Below, piece after piece: positions 17,968 to 26,606 of a stretch of 55,310 nucleotides of DNA. This DNA is from Alkaliflexus imshenetskii DSM 15055 (lineage in GTDB: Bacteria > Bacteroidota > Bacteroidia > Bacteroidales > Marinilabiliaceae), in the NCBI RefSeq assembly GCF_000517065.1, contig NZ_KI912105.1, forward strand, positions 113,666 through 168,975, given 5' to 3'. A program made the translations under genes and the position numbers. The notes under the pieces are model-generated. The model did not search any database, was not told the origin of the DNA, and worked only from the letters and a program-made list of their open reading frames with translations. Numbering within the stretch: the first letter of the stretch is position 1; every line of letters starts with the position of its first letter.

Positions 17968-18858
17968 CTAACCCAGCATCAACACAACAATACCGATTAA
18001 TATCCCGGCAAGCAAAAATGCCTTCCGGCTGATGTTGACTTCGCGAAACAGAATGGCGCCAAAAAAGAAAGAGACAATAACGCTGCCTCTTCGTAATACA
18101 GAGACCACAGAGATAAGCGATTCGGGAAAATCAAGCGCGTAGAAATAGAGAAAGTCGGCAATTACCAGAAATACGCCAATTAAGGGAATACTCATTCGCC
18201 ACGTTAGCGGCAATGGATTGGCCATGGTACGTCTGATCACAAACACCAGAGGTATAAGCAAAGCCACCTGGTAAATTGAAAAGAAACTCTGCACCGCCAT
18301 TCGGTCAACCGAACGAATCAGAAACTTATCGAACAACGCACTGGCAGAGGCAAAGAGCGTTCCCATAACAGCAAACCAAACCCATTTGTTGTTGCGAAAA
18401 GAGATTCCTTCACGCCGTCCGGCAAATGAAAAAAGAAAGAAGAAGAAAAAAGTCATCAGCAAGCCAAACCACTGTACCAATGAGAGTTGCTCACGATAGA
18501 TGACGATGGCACCCAAAAGCGTCCAAACAGGCGCAGTGGCACGTATTGGCGAGGCTATGGTAATTGGAAGATGTTTCAATGAGAAATATGAAAATATCCA
18601 GGAGGTCAATACAATGACAGTTTTCAGCAAAATCATCATATGCTCCCGAAAAGTAATTACGGGTATATAAAGCATACTGTCTGAACCCATTGTTCCATTA
18701 TATGATAAAAAGACCAAGGGAATAAAAATGATGGCACTACTGAATGTACTGTAAAGTAAAACAAGCCATACAGCATTGTCTTTGAGGGCATGCTTTTTAA
18801 TAACCTCATAAATCCCCAAAAAGAAAGCTGACGCAACTGTAAGAAACAACCAAATCAT
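17968..18858 (-). CDS. Second EamA/DMT transporter, convergent with the first
   Basis: The 296-residue protein has ten hydrophobic helices in two EamA halves. The first half includes SPIRATAPVWTLLGAIVIYR followed by EQLS, and the second ends with SVLRRGSVIVSFFFGAILFR and then EVN. It is only distantly similar to the neighbouring EamA protein, so this is not a recent tandem copy. I use the ATG at 18858 (MIWLFLTVASAFFLGIYEV); an in-frame TTG at 18879 would add seven polar residues. A member of this subgroup may export a metabolite, but no substrate can be inferred from context. Confidence 0.9.
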   Translation of the reverse strand: MIWLFLTVASAFFLGIYEVIKKHALKDNAVWLVLLYSTFSSAIIFIPLVFLSYNGTMGSDSMLYIPVITFREHMMILLKTVIVLTSWIFSYFSLKHLPITIASPIRATAPVWTLLGAIVIYREQLSLVQWFGLLMTFFFFFLFSFAGRREGISFRNNKWVWFAVMGTLFASASALFDKFLIRSVDRMAVQSFFSIYQVALLIPLVFVIRRTMANPLPLTWRMSIPLIGVFLVIADFLYFYALDFPESLISVVSVLRRGSVIVSFFFGAILFREVNISRKAFLLAGILIGIVVLMLG

Positions 18859-19108
18859 CACTATAAATTTATCAGGCAAAAGTAGGGTTATGGTTTCAAT
18901 ATCCCTAAAAAGAACCTATAATTTAGCTTAAATCCCAATCACAGACCAGAACATGTTTCTTTATGATAAATTACAGAAATTAAGAATAACAGAGTTGTGC
19001 TTTAATTTTAGGCTATTGCCTTTCATAATAAATTCATATAAATTTATAATAATGAAAACCATCCTGAGTTAAATGAAGTAATTAGTTAAACATTATTTCA
19101 CATATCGT

Positions 19109-20329
19109 ATGAAATACACAATTCTTACCAATGGGTACATAGTCAATAACATGACCATCACCAAAGGAGACATTCTGATTGGGAATAACAGAATAATCGA
19201 TATGGGTAAGAAATTGCGCCTCCCAACTCCGGATACTCAGATAATTGATGCCTACAACAAATACTTGTTACCGGGCTTACTACATTTAAGATGTCCATTT
19301 TTGAAAGATGACGATGAAACATCCCACTCTGCAATTTATATAGCCATATCGCAAGGAGCCACATTTTTAATTGACATACTGAAACTTAAATCGACCAATT
19401 ACGACAATGAGTATATCGAAAAGGTGAAATTAAATTGTCAACCTATTGTGGCCGACTACGGGTTACACCTTGACGCAGCGTGCTGTTCCGATTATGGCAT
19501 CGAAGAATTAAGTGAATGCTTTTTACATGAGGGCATCAGTTCATTTCATTTGCGCTGGAAATATGTTGACAAACTTTTATCCGGCGAGCTGGATCACATA
19601 TTACGCAAGGCATCTAAACTTGACTTTCTGCTAATTCTTGAAACAGCATCGGTTAAGGCAAACATTCAAATGTTGAGAGAAAATGCCTTCAGGAAATACC
19701 TGGACAGGTTGCAGGAGATAATAACATACGTGAAAAAAGCAGGTGTAAAGATGCTTATTACAGATATTTCATCGATGGACGAAGTAGATGAACTATATGC
19801 ATTTAAGGATAATGACCATGTATATGCGGCCATCACACCGGGAAAAACAGCTTCTCATTTTCATCAACGCATAACCACTCACGATATATTAGAGCTGCAT
19901 AGCAATCCCAATATAATTTTAAACTCTCCGGCACTTTCTTTGCCAGAAAACACTGCCGACTATTTTATCGAGAATGGCAAAAATCCTTCATTCATAATGG
20001 AGATGATAGGACAGACCAACAAACCTGCACAATATCTGCCAAAACTATGCGATATGTTTGCTACCCGTCCGGCACAACTTCTGGGCGTATACCCGCAAAA
20101 AGGAACCCTCAACCCGGGAGCAGATGCTGACATCATAGTATGGAATCCCACAGTTCCGGATCAGATTAAGACCGATGGCGCAAATACGTCTTTGCTGCGC
20201 CAGGACATCTCCACATTAATACTCAACGGGGAGGTAATATCAGAGGAACAGTTGATAATCTCACATCAACTGCGAGGACGATACATACACCGTTTCCCTA
20301 TATTAACGGCCAGACATGAAGTTATTTAG
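19109..20329 (+). CDS. Amidohydrolase-fold protein (hydantoinase/dihydroorotase-like) lacking metal ligands
   Basis: The 406-residue protein follows the dihydropyrimidinase/dihydroorotase layout: an N-terminal beta-domain (NGYIVNNMTITKGDILIGNN), YLLPGLLHL, and the typical C-terminal TRPAQLLGVYPQKGTLNPGA followed by DADIIVWNP. The expected metal residues are not visible. The HxH motif reads HLR, the carboxylated-Lys region reads SSFHLRWKY, the following His positions read LETASV and ITDISS, and the catalytic Asp region reads LNSPALSLP. It may therefore be a non-catalytic homologue, as known for some pyrC-like subunits and for animal CRMPs. It stands alone between a gap and a convergent gene. 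The fold is well supported; the role is open. Confidence 0.8.
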   Translation: MKYTILTNGYIVNNMTITKGDILIGNNRIIDMGKKLRLPTPDTQIIDAYNKYLLPGLLHLRCPFLKDDDETSHSAIYIAISQGATFLIDILKLKSTNYDNEYIEKVKLNCQPIVADYGLHLDAACCSDYGIEELSECFLHEGISSFHLRWKYVDKLLSGELDHILRKASKLDFLLILETASVKANIQMLRENAFRKYLDRLQEIITYVKKAGVKMLITDISSMDEVDELYAFKDNDHVYAAITPGKTASHFHQRITTHDILELHSNPNIILNSPALSLPENTADYFIENGKNPSFIMEMIGQTNKPAQYLPKLCDMFATRPAQLLGVYPQKGTLNPGADADIIVWNPTVPDQIKTDGANTSLLRQDISTLILNGEVISEEQLIISHQLRGRYIHRFPILTARHEVI

Positions 20330-20364
20330 CTCTTCAAAATCCTCTATTCAAAGTAACTCATCCC

Positions 20365-21414
20365 CTACTTCATTATAACCATGGTTGCGCCATATCCATA
20401 CTCACGAAATGATGCATCCTGAAAATAGTAGCCTTTGTACCTTCGCTCCAGCTCTTTACGAATCTCAGTTTTTAAAACGCCATTACCAACGCCATGTATA
20501 AAAACTATCTTCAACCCTTTACTTCCTTTATTGGCCTCCATCACAGCATTAAACCGATCCATCTGTATATTCAGGATTTCACCATTTGAGAGCCCCGAAG
20601 TGTTATCCAGCAATCCATGAATATGCAAATCTACCTCTAACAACTCAGGAGTGTTTTTGCGCTTCTCAACCTTTGGAGCAGGTTTTGCCTCCTTCTCTTT
20701 GATAATGGCAGCAGCTTCGCGTTCGGTGAGCAGTTCAAGCTTCTGCTCCAACTCACTCTTAATTATTGACAGAAGCACGGCCGGTTGATGAAAAAAATCG
20801 TTGGCAACAAAACTATTGTCTTTAAAGAAACGCTTGGCCTTAACATGAATGGTATTGGATACCGGTTTCAGGACAGGATACGGCTTTCCCTTTTTGAACA
20901 GAATAATTTGAACATCGAGTGAGGTATCAAGTTCCTGGGGTGTTTTTTCAACAAGGGGCAGCTTGGTGTTTGGCTCAATCACACCTTGCTGCATGGCATA
21001 CATATAACCATCGTCGCCACGCTGAGAAATAAGATATGTGCAGTAATAATTGCTGTCGTTAATAAAATAGGCAGCGAGTTTATCGTCACCCTTTACACTG
21101 CCCGACTTGATGAAACCCAAATACAATGAAGGCGAAAAATCATCATGTCCCTCTTCTTCCAGTTCTTCGTGATAGGCTTCTTTTTCAGAAACATCCTCCG
21201 TAACACTTTGGATTTTAGGTGGTGCGCCAGGCGAAGTATGGGTAGCAGATTTTATATCAGCGCGCTGCTCCACAACAACAACTTCAAAAACCGGGGACGG
21301 TACTTCAAAACCATCCTCATCTTCTACAAAGACCAAATTCCCTTCGATGCGGGTGACAATGCCACCGCCAACCTCATTCAAGAACCTTACACGGTCGCCT
21401 ATTCCTACCTTCAT
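20365..21414 (-). CDS. DUF2027 and Smr domain protein
   Basis: This 349-residue protein has three parts. Residues 1-48 form an SH3-like domain (VGIGDRVRFLNEVGGGIVTR). A central DUF2027-type beta domain spans about 90-235 (SLYLGFIKSGSVKGDDKLAAYF). The C-terminal Smr domain contains VDLHIHGL near 265 and IVFIHGVGNGVLK. Smr domains bind or nick nucleic acids, as in MutS2 or the ribosome-rescue endonucleases SmrB and Cue2. This architecture is typical of Bacteroidota, and its exact target is unknown. The start at 21414 is supported by the conserved N-terminal domain. It is divergent from queA. Confidence 0.88.
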   Translation of the reverse strand: MKVGIGDRVRFLNEVGGGIVTRIEGNLVFVEDEDGFEVPSPVFEVVVVEQRADIKSATHTSPGAPPKIQSVTEDVSEKEAYHEELEEEGHDDFSPSLYLGFIKSGSVKGDDKLAAYFINDSNYYCTYLISQRGDDGYMYAMQQGVIEPNTKLPLVEKTPQELDTSLDVQIILFKKGKPYPVLKPVSNTIHVKAKRFFKDNSFVANDFFHQPAVLLSIIKSELEQKLELLTEREAAAIIKEKEAKPAPKVEKRKNTPELLEVDLHIHGLLDNTSGLSNGEILNIQMDRFNAVMEANKGSKGLKIVFIHGVGNGVLKTEIRKELERRYKGYYFQDASFREYGYGATMVIMK

Positions 21415-21609
21415 GGCTATATGATTTATCGAAAATTACAATTCATGTACGGGTAAATGAGCAGATAAATCTGCCCTATTGTTAAAGTTGCAACAAAGTT
21501 AATTAATTTTACAGCCCTCGAAAACGATTGCCAATTTCTGTTTTCGATCATAACGATATTTCTATTAAAACACATTTTGGTTCACAACCGGCATTTGAAA
21601 AAGATACAG

Positions 21610-22827
21610 ATGAGTAGAAAGATGACATCCCAAATAAACATAAACGAGTACGACTATAATCTGCCACAGGAGAGAATAGCCAAATATCCTCTCGAAAACA
21701 GGGATCAATCCAAACTTCTGATATACAAAGACCAAAATATCAGAAACACTGTATTTTCCAATTTACCTGCCGAACTACCAGAGAATGCACTGCTCATCTT
21801 CAATAACACACAAGTTATCAGGGCACGCATGCTTTTTGCCAAGCCTACAGGTGCGCGCATCGAAATATTCTGTTTGGAGCCTCATCAGCCGGCCGATGCC
21901 GCACTTGCTTTTCAACAAACCACTGAAGTAGAGTGGATATGCATGGTTGGCAATCAAAAAAAGTGGAAAGAAGGAGACGTATTTGCGTCTGCAACTACCG
22001 AACAGGGTGAAGTGACTGTGAGAGCATCGATTATCAAAAAACTAAACGATGGTGTTATAATCCGATTCAGTTGGGACAAAGGGCTAACATTCTCCGATGT
22101 GATGGATGCAATGGGTAAAACACCTATTCCTCCATATTTAGAAAGAGATTCGGAAGAGATTGATACGGTACGCTATCAAACCATTTACTCCAGACAAAAA
22201 GGTTCTGTGGCAGCGCCTACTGCAGGTTTGCACTTTTCGGACGAAGTGATGAATCAGCTTGATGCCAAGGGCATTACAAGACTTGAACTCACGCTTCATG
22301 TGGGAGCCGGCACTTTTAAACCTGTGAAATCGGATAGCATTGAAGCACACGAAATGCACACAGAGCATTTTCAGATATCCATTGATGTGTTAAAGCAGAT
22401 GGCTGCGCACCAAGGACATATTATTGCGGTTGGTACCACCAGTGTGCGCACACTTGAATCTCTTTTCTGGGCCGCGGTAAAACTTGCCAACGGGCAGCCT
22501 TGGCATCAAATAAACCAATGGGACGGGTTTGAACATGCCACCACTATCTCCATGCAAGAAGCCTTGAATATCCTCATTACAAAATTACAAGAGGAGAATC
22601 TGGCCCTCTATAAAGCTACTACAACCATTATGATAGCCCCAGGTTATAAATTCAGAATAATCAATGGGCTTATCACCAACTTTCATCAGCCAAGAAGCAC
22701 ATTGCTGTTGCTAATTGCAGCACTACTGGGAGAAAACTGGAAACGGGTATATGCCTATGCACTGGAAAATGATTTCAGATTCTTGAGTTATGGTGACAGC
22801 TCTCTGCTGATGGATAGCGCTACTTAG
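21610..22827 (+). CDS. queA: S-adenosylmethionine:tRNA ribosyltransferase-isomerase QueA
   Basis: QueA transfers and isomerises the ribosyl part of SAM onto 7-aminomethyl-7-deazaguanine in tRNA to give epoxyqueuosine, the next-to-last step of queuosine synthesis. The 405-residue protein shows the family blocks YNLPQERIAKYPLENRDQSK, LLIFNNTQVIRARM, AAPTAGLHFSD, ELTLHVGAGTFKPV, EMHTEHFQI, VGTTSVRTLES and NFHQPRSTLLLL. The open frame reaches a TTG at 21577, but the ATG at 21610 (or 21622) leads directly into the conserved start. Its last eight bases overlap the end of the convergent BFD-like gene. No other queuosine gene is in the window. Confidence 0.95.
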   Translation: MSRKMTSQININEYDYNLPQERIAKYPLENRDQSKLLIYKDQNIRNTVFSNLPAELPENALLIFNNTQVIRARMLFAKPTGARIEIFCLEPHQPADAALAFQQTTEVEWICMVGNQKKWKEGDVFASATTEQGEVTVRASIIKKLNDGVIIRFSWDKGLTFSDVMDAMGKTPIPPYLERDSEEIDTVRYQTIYSRQKGSVAAPTAGLHFSDEVMNQLDAKGITRLELTLHVGAGTFKPVKSDSIEAHEMHTEHFQISIDVLKQMAAHQGHIIAVGTTSVRTLESLFWAAVKLANGQPWHQINQWDGFEHATTISMQEALNILITKLQEENLALYKATTTIMIAPGYKFRIINGLITNFHQPRSTLLLLIAALLGENWKRVYAYALENDFRFLSYGDSSLLMDSAT

Positions 22828-23023
22828 CGTTGTTCCGTTGACGCTCCAGCTCCTCTTTCAAAATTTCTTCAACATCGGCCACGCAAGTACCGCAAACAGT
22901 ACCTGCATCGGTCTCATCCTGTATTTCCTGAAACGATGTAAGACTCTTTTCGCGTATAATGTGAATCAAGTCTTCCTTGGTCAGTTGCAAATGCCTGCAA
23001 ACGTAATCTTTATCATCAAACAT
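22820..23023 (-). CDS. BFD-like [2Fe-2S]-binding small protein with a Cys-to-His change
   Basis: This 67-residue protein resembles bacterioferritin-associated ferredoxin (BFD/Fer2_BFD) domains, which bind one [2Fe-2S] cluster and pass electrons or regulate iron use. The helix-turn pattern and C-terminal TVCGTCVADVEEIL (C44 and C47) fit. The N-terminal pair, normally C-x-C, reads C9-R-H11, so the predicted ligand set is three Cys and one His. The codon at that place is CAT with no sign of a frameshift. No bacterioferritin gene is nearby. The gene converges on queA with an eight-base overlap. Confidence 0.78.
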   Translation of the reverse strand: MFDDKDYVCRHLQLTKEDLIHIIREKSLTSFQEIQDETDAGTVCGTCVADVEEILKEELERQRNNAK

Positions 23024-23504
23024 TACTATAGGTTTTTATTAGATTATTACCGGGTAAAACTGCTTTCTAAATATCAAAAAACATAGGCCAGAGATAGGAA
23101 CTTCGCATACTTAACACGAATTATCATCGACTTACAGTTACCAATCTCAACAATTTGCTGTTATAAAAAAGGTAAAATAACCATCATTATATTCAGACAA
23201 TTAAAATGTCATGTACTCGAACGGATACTATTACTCAACCTGTTTGCTATACCTCAATTTAAATTTAAGTATCTGTTATATTCACAGAGCATAAAAATAA
23301 ACATACGCCACGTGATAACAATAGGTGTATCCACAAAAAATGGAACAATTCTTGATAAGACATCAACGCAAAAATAATGCGCCATTCTGGCGGCAAGCCG
23401 AATATTTTTGCACCATTCTTTTCTCTATTACCCGTTATTAGTTCTATTTTTGAGGAAATTAAACAGAAATATATCATTCGTTAAACGGATAAAACAATAA
23501 AATC
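23024..23504. other. Upstream region of the bat operon
   Basis: These 481 bases separate the BFD-like gene from moxR. TATTTTTG occurs at 23403-23410 and again at 23445-23452, both fitting the TAnnTTTG -7 element, but neither has a TTG at the usual distance. A small perfect hairpin (CGCCA-TTC-TGGCG) lies near 23380-23393. A 70-codon minus-strand open frame at 23265-23477 has no coding character. No RNA gene was recognised. Confidence 0.45.
23445..23452 (+). promoter_or_regulatory. Possible -7 element of the bat operon
   Basis: TATTTTTG fits TAnnTTTG and would place the transcript start about 45 bases before the moxR ATG. The -33 TTG is not evident, so the call is weak. Confidence 0.28.
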
Positions 23505-24500
23505 ATGAATCAAACTGTTGACATTAAAGAACTTAATGAACGCATCAAACAGGAAAGTTCATTCGTTGATCTGCTAACCATTGAAATGAATAAAGTCATT
23601 GTGGGACAGAAACACCTGGTAGAAAGTCTGCTCATCGGCCTTCTATCTGATGGGCATATTCTACTCGAAGGTGTTCCGGGTCTTGCAAAAACGCTGGCAA
23701 TAAACACATTGGCTACCATTGTGGATGCCAAGTTCAGCAGAATTCAGTTTACACCTGACTTGCTTCCGGCCGACTTATTGGGTACAATGATCTATAGCCA
23801 GAAAAATGAAGAGTTTGTGGTAAAAAAAGGGCCAATCTTCACAAATTTTGTATTGGCCGATGAAATAAACCGCGCACCGGCAAAAGTACAGAGTGCCCTT
23901 CTTGAAGCCATGCAGGAGCGTCAGGTTACCATTGGCGACAAAACTTACAAGTTGGGAGAGCCATTTCTGGTACTTGCAACCCAAAACCCAATTGAGCAGG
24001 AAGGAACTTATCCACTGCCCGAAGCGCAGGTAGACAGGTTTATGCTTAAAGTGGTAATCACCTACCCCGAAAAACATGAAGAGCAGGCCATCATCCGTCA
24101 CAATCTGGCACAAGTATTCCCAACAGCATCAAAAATTCTGAAACCTGAGGACATTATCAGAGCCAGAAAAGTTGTGAAAGATGTCTATATGGATGAAAAA
24201 ATCGAAAAATATATCGTTGACATCGTTTTTGCCACTCGTTTTCCTGAGAGCTATAAACTGGAAAAGTTCAAGGATATGATCTCGTACGGAGCCTCTCCAC
24301 GCGCCAGCATCAGCCTTGCAATGGCCTCAAAAGCTTACGCTTTTATCAAACGACGTGGATATGTGATTCCGGAAGATGTTCGAGCTGTTTGTCACGATGT
24401 GATGCGCCACCGTATTGGTCTGTCATACGAGGCAGAGGCCAACAATGTAACATCCGAAGAGATCATCAGTGAAATTCTGAACACGGTTGAAGTACCTTAA
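23505..24500 (+). CDS. MoxR-family AAA+ ATPase, first gene of the bat operon
   Basis: The 331-residue MoxR ATPase has Walker A LLEGVPGLAKT (about 53-63), Walker B FVLADEINRAP (about 116-126), and the sensor region LATQNPIEQEGTYPLPEAQV followed by DRF. MoxR proteins act as chaperones that load metals or assemble complexes together with von Willebrand A (VWA) proteins. Here it heads a cluster with DUF58, BatA and BatB, the classic MoxR-VWA partnership linked to aerotolerance and envelope stress in Bacteroides. The ATG at 23505 fits the family start. The gap to the next gene is 100 bp and contains a small hairpin near 24541-24564. Confidence 0.95.
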   Translation: MNQTVDIKELNERIKQESSFVDLLTIEMNKVIVGQKHLVESLLIGLLSDGHILLEGVPGLAKTLAINTLATIVDAKFSRIQFTPDLLPADLLGTMIYSQKNEEFVVKKGPIFTNFVLADEINRAPAKVQSALLEAMQERQVTIGDKTYKLGEPFLVLATQNPIEQEGTYPLPEAQVDRFMLKVVITYPEKHEEQAIIRHNLAQVFPTASKILKPEDIIRARKVVKDVYMDEKIEKYIVDIVFATRFPESYKLEKFKDMISYGASPRASISLAMASKAYAFIKRRGYVIPEDVRAVCHDVMRHRIGLSYEAEANNVTSEEIISEILNTVEVP

Positions 24501-24600
24501 TAACAAGGAAAACAACCATAGAAACAGATACAGCGTTAGCTGGCGCAACATATTGTGCCCGCCAACATGAGCAATTAGGTAACACTACAATCGATTCATT

Positions 24601-25467
24601 GTGGAAACAACCGACATTTTAAAACGAGTACGTAAAATTGAGATAAAAACGCGTGGTCTCTCCAGCAATATTTTTGCCGGGGAATACCACACCGCGTTTA
24701 AAGGCCGCGGCATGATGTTTAGTGAAGTGCGCGAATATCAGTTTGGCGACGATATCCGTAACATCGACTGGAACGTAACAGCACGCTTTAATCATCCCTA
24801 CGTAAAAGTTTTTGAAGAGGAGAGGGAAATGACCGTGATGCTGTTGATTGATGTATCCGGGTCGCGTGAATTTGGTACTACCTGGCGTTTTAAGAAAAAC
24901 ATGATTACCGAAATAGCTGCCGTTTTGGCATTCTCTGCCATTCAAAATAACGACAAAACAGGGGTAATTTTCTTTTCCGACAGAGTAGAGAAATTCATTC
25001 CGCCCAAAAAAGGGAGAAAACACATCCTGCACATCATACGCGAACTTATCAGTTTTACACCCGAAGAGCGCAACACGGATATCGCCGGTGTTTTAAAATA
25101 CCTCACCAACGCCATCAAAAAACGGTGCACCACATTTGTTATCTCCGATTTTATTGATGACAAATTTGAAGATGCATTGAAAATTGCCAATCAGAAACAT
25201 GATGTGGTTGCCTTACGGGTGTACGACCCACGCGAAACTGTTATGCCCGATGTTGGTTTTGTTCAGTTTAAAGATGCTGAAACAGGCGAAAGCCAGTGGA
25301 TTAACACATCGAGCCGTAAAACACGTGACGCGTTTAATCAATGGTGGACCGACAATGAAAAGCGAATCAATACCACCTTCACAAAATGTGGCGTGGACAA
25401 TGTATCGGTACGTACCGATGAAGATTATGTGAAGGCATTGATGTCACTCTTTAAAAAACGGATTTAG
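24601..25467 (+). CDS. DUF58 VWA-like protein of the bat operon
   Basis: The 288-residue cytoplasmic protein carries the DUF58 signature (GRGMMFSEVREYQFGDDIRN, then IDWNVTARF) and a VWA-like segment with DVSGS (about 84-88), a MIDAS-type metal site. Family members work with MoxR ATPases. The start is a GTG: the reading METTDILKRVRKIEIKTRGL agrees with the usual start of this family and no ATG lies in frame nearby. It is followed by the next gene after five bases, so translation is probably coupled. Confidence 0.93.
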   Translation: METTDILKRVRKIEIKTRGLSSNIFAGEYHTAFKGRGMMFSEVREYQFGDDIRNIDWNVTARFNHPYVKVFEEEREMTVMLLIDVSGSREFGTTWRFKKNMITEIAAVLAFSAIQNNDKTGVIFFSDRVEKFIPPKKGRKHILHIIRELISFTPEERNTDIAGVLKYLTNAIKKRCTTFVISDFIDDKFEDALKIANQKHDVVALRVYDPRETVMPDVGFVQFKDAETGESQWINTSSRKTRDAFNQWWTDNEKRINTTFTKCGVDNVSVRTDEDYVKALMSLFKKRI

Positions 25468-25472
25468 AAACT

Positions 25473-26522
25473 ATGTCAGCAAGAAAAAGAAATATACTCG
25501 TGAAACATCTTTTCACCTTACTGATGGTTCTGATTTTGCCAGTGGCAGGCCATAACGCTGCAGCACAAACAGTTTCAGTGCGCGCGGCGCTGGATTCCAC
25601 GCTCATGGTTATAGGCGGGCAGATGAATCTGACGTTGCAGGTGAATCAACCAGCCGATTTACTAGTGGCTTTTCCGCATCTCACCGATACGGTTACTGCC
25701 AACGTGGAGATTGTACGCACACATGCGCGTGATACCATCCGCCTTGATAACAACAGACTATCAATTACCCAGATGTTCACTGTCACATCATTTGACAGTG
25801 GATTGCACTACATCCCGCCCATCCGTTTCGAATACATCGAAAGAGAGATGCAAAGCAGCGCACAATCCAACTCACTGGCTCTGATGGTAGTAAATCCATT
25901 TGTAGATGTGGATCCTGAAAAAGGATTCTTTGACCTTAAAGAACCATTTAATCTTCCGTTTATAATAAAAGAGCTGTGGCGATTCAGGTATTGGTTACTA
26001 TTTCTGATACTTTTAGCAGCAGCCACTTACGGAGGCTGGTATTTCTGGAAAAACAGAAAAATACCTTTAAAAGAGATATTCTTTAAGGAACAACCCAAGG
26101 AACCGGCTCACGTGGTGGCGTTGCGCGAACTGGATCGCATTAAAAACAATAAAATATGGCAGACCGGCCAGATAAAGCAGTTCTATTCACAACTGACCGA
26201 TACATTGCGTAAGTATATGGAAGAGCGGTATCATTTTCCGGCCATGGAGCAAACCTCGCATGAGATATTGCAAACCCTCAGAAAAACTGATCTTCCAGAC
26301 AAAAAGCTGTACGAAAAAGTGGAACGTGTGCTTAATACGGCTGACCTTGCCAAGTTTGCCAAGTATGAACCACTGCCCGATGAAAACGATATGAGTCTTA
26401 TCACAGCCTACTTTTTTGTGAACCAAACCAAGGAGGAAGAGATGCTTACACCTGAAGAAGCCGCGCAAAAATCAGTAGATAACGAGAAAGCTGAAGAACT
26501 AACATCTGAACAGAAGAAATAG
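25473..26522 (+). CDS. Bat operon membrane-anchored protein (DUF4381-like)
   Basis: This 349-residue protein has a signal peptide (residues 1 to about 32, ending NAAAQ), a periplasmic beta domain (about 33-165), one membrane helix (about 172-190) and a helical cytoplasmic part (about 205-325, including AHVVALRELDRIKNN and QIKQFYSQLTDTLRKYMEER). The layout matches the DUF4381-like protein found between the DUF58 and BatA genes in Bacteroidota. Its likely job is to link the cytosolic MoxR/DUF58 pair to the Bat proteins in the membrane, which is inference from position and topology. The C-terminal 25 residues are acidic and low-complexity. Confidence 0.8.
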   Translation: MSARKRNILVKHLFTLLMVLILPVAGHNAAAQTVSVRAALDSTLMVIGGQMNLTLQVNQPADLLVAFPHLTDTVTANVEIVRTHARDTIRLDNNRLSITQMFTVTSFDSGLHYIPPIRFEYIEREMQSSAQSNSLALMVVNPFVDVDPEKGFFDLKEPFNLPFIIKELWRFRYWLLFLILLAAATYGGWYFWKNRKIPLKEIFFKEQPKEPAHVVALRELDRIKNNKIWQTGQIKQFYSQLTDTLRKYMEERYHFPAMEQTSHEILQTLRKTDLPDKKLYEKVERVLNTADLAKFAKYEPLPDENDMSLITAYFFVNQTKEEEMLTPEEAAQKSVDNEKAEELTSEQKK

Positions 26523-26606
26523 GTATCTACATTTCTGATATACAAGGAATAAATAAAAAACATAAACCAGTGCGCATTGTCGCGCCGTGTTAAAAAGGAG
26601 TAAACC

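Noticed and set aside
23265-23477. 70-codon minus-strand frame upstream of moxR
   Set aside because: It lies in the bat control region, lacks family features and would be antisense to the likely promoter.
24541-24564. Small hairpin (TGGCG with CGCCA) between moxR and the DUF58 gene
   Set aside because: The stem is short with a bulged interior and no T-tail, so it was not called as a terminator.
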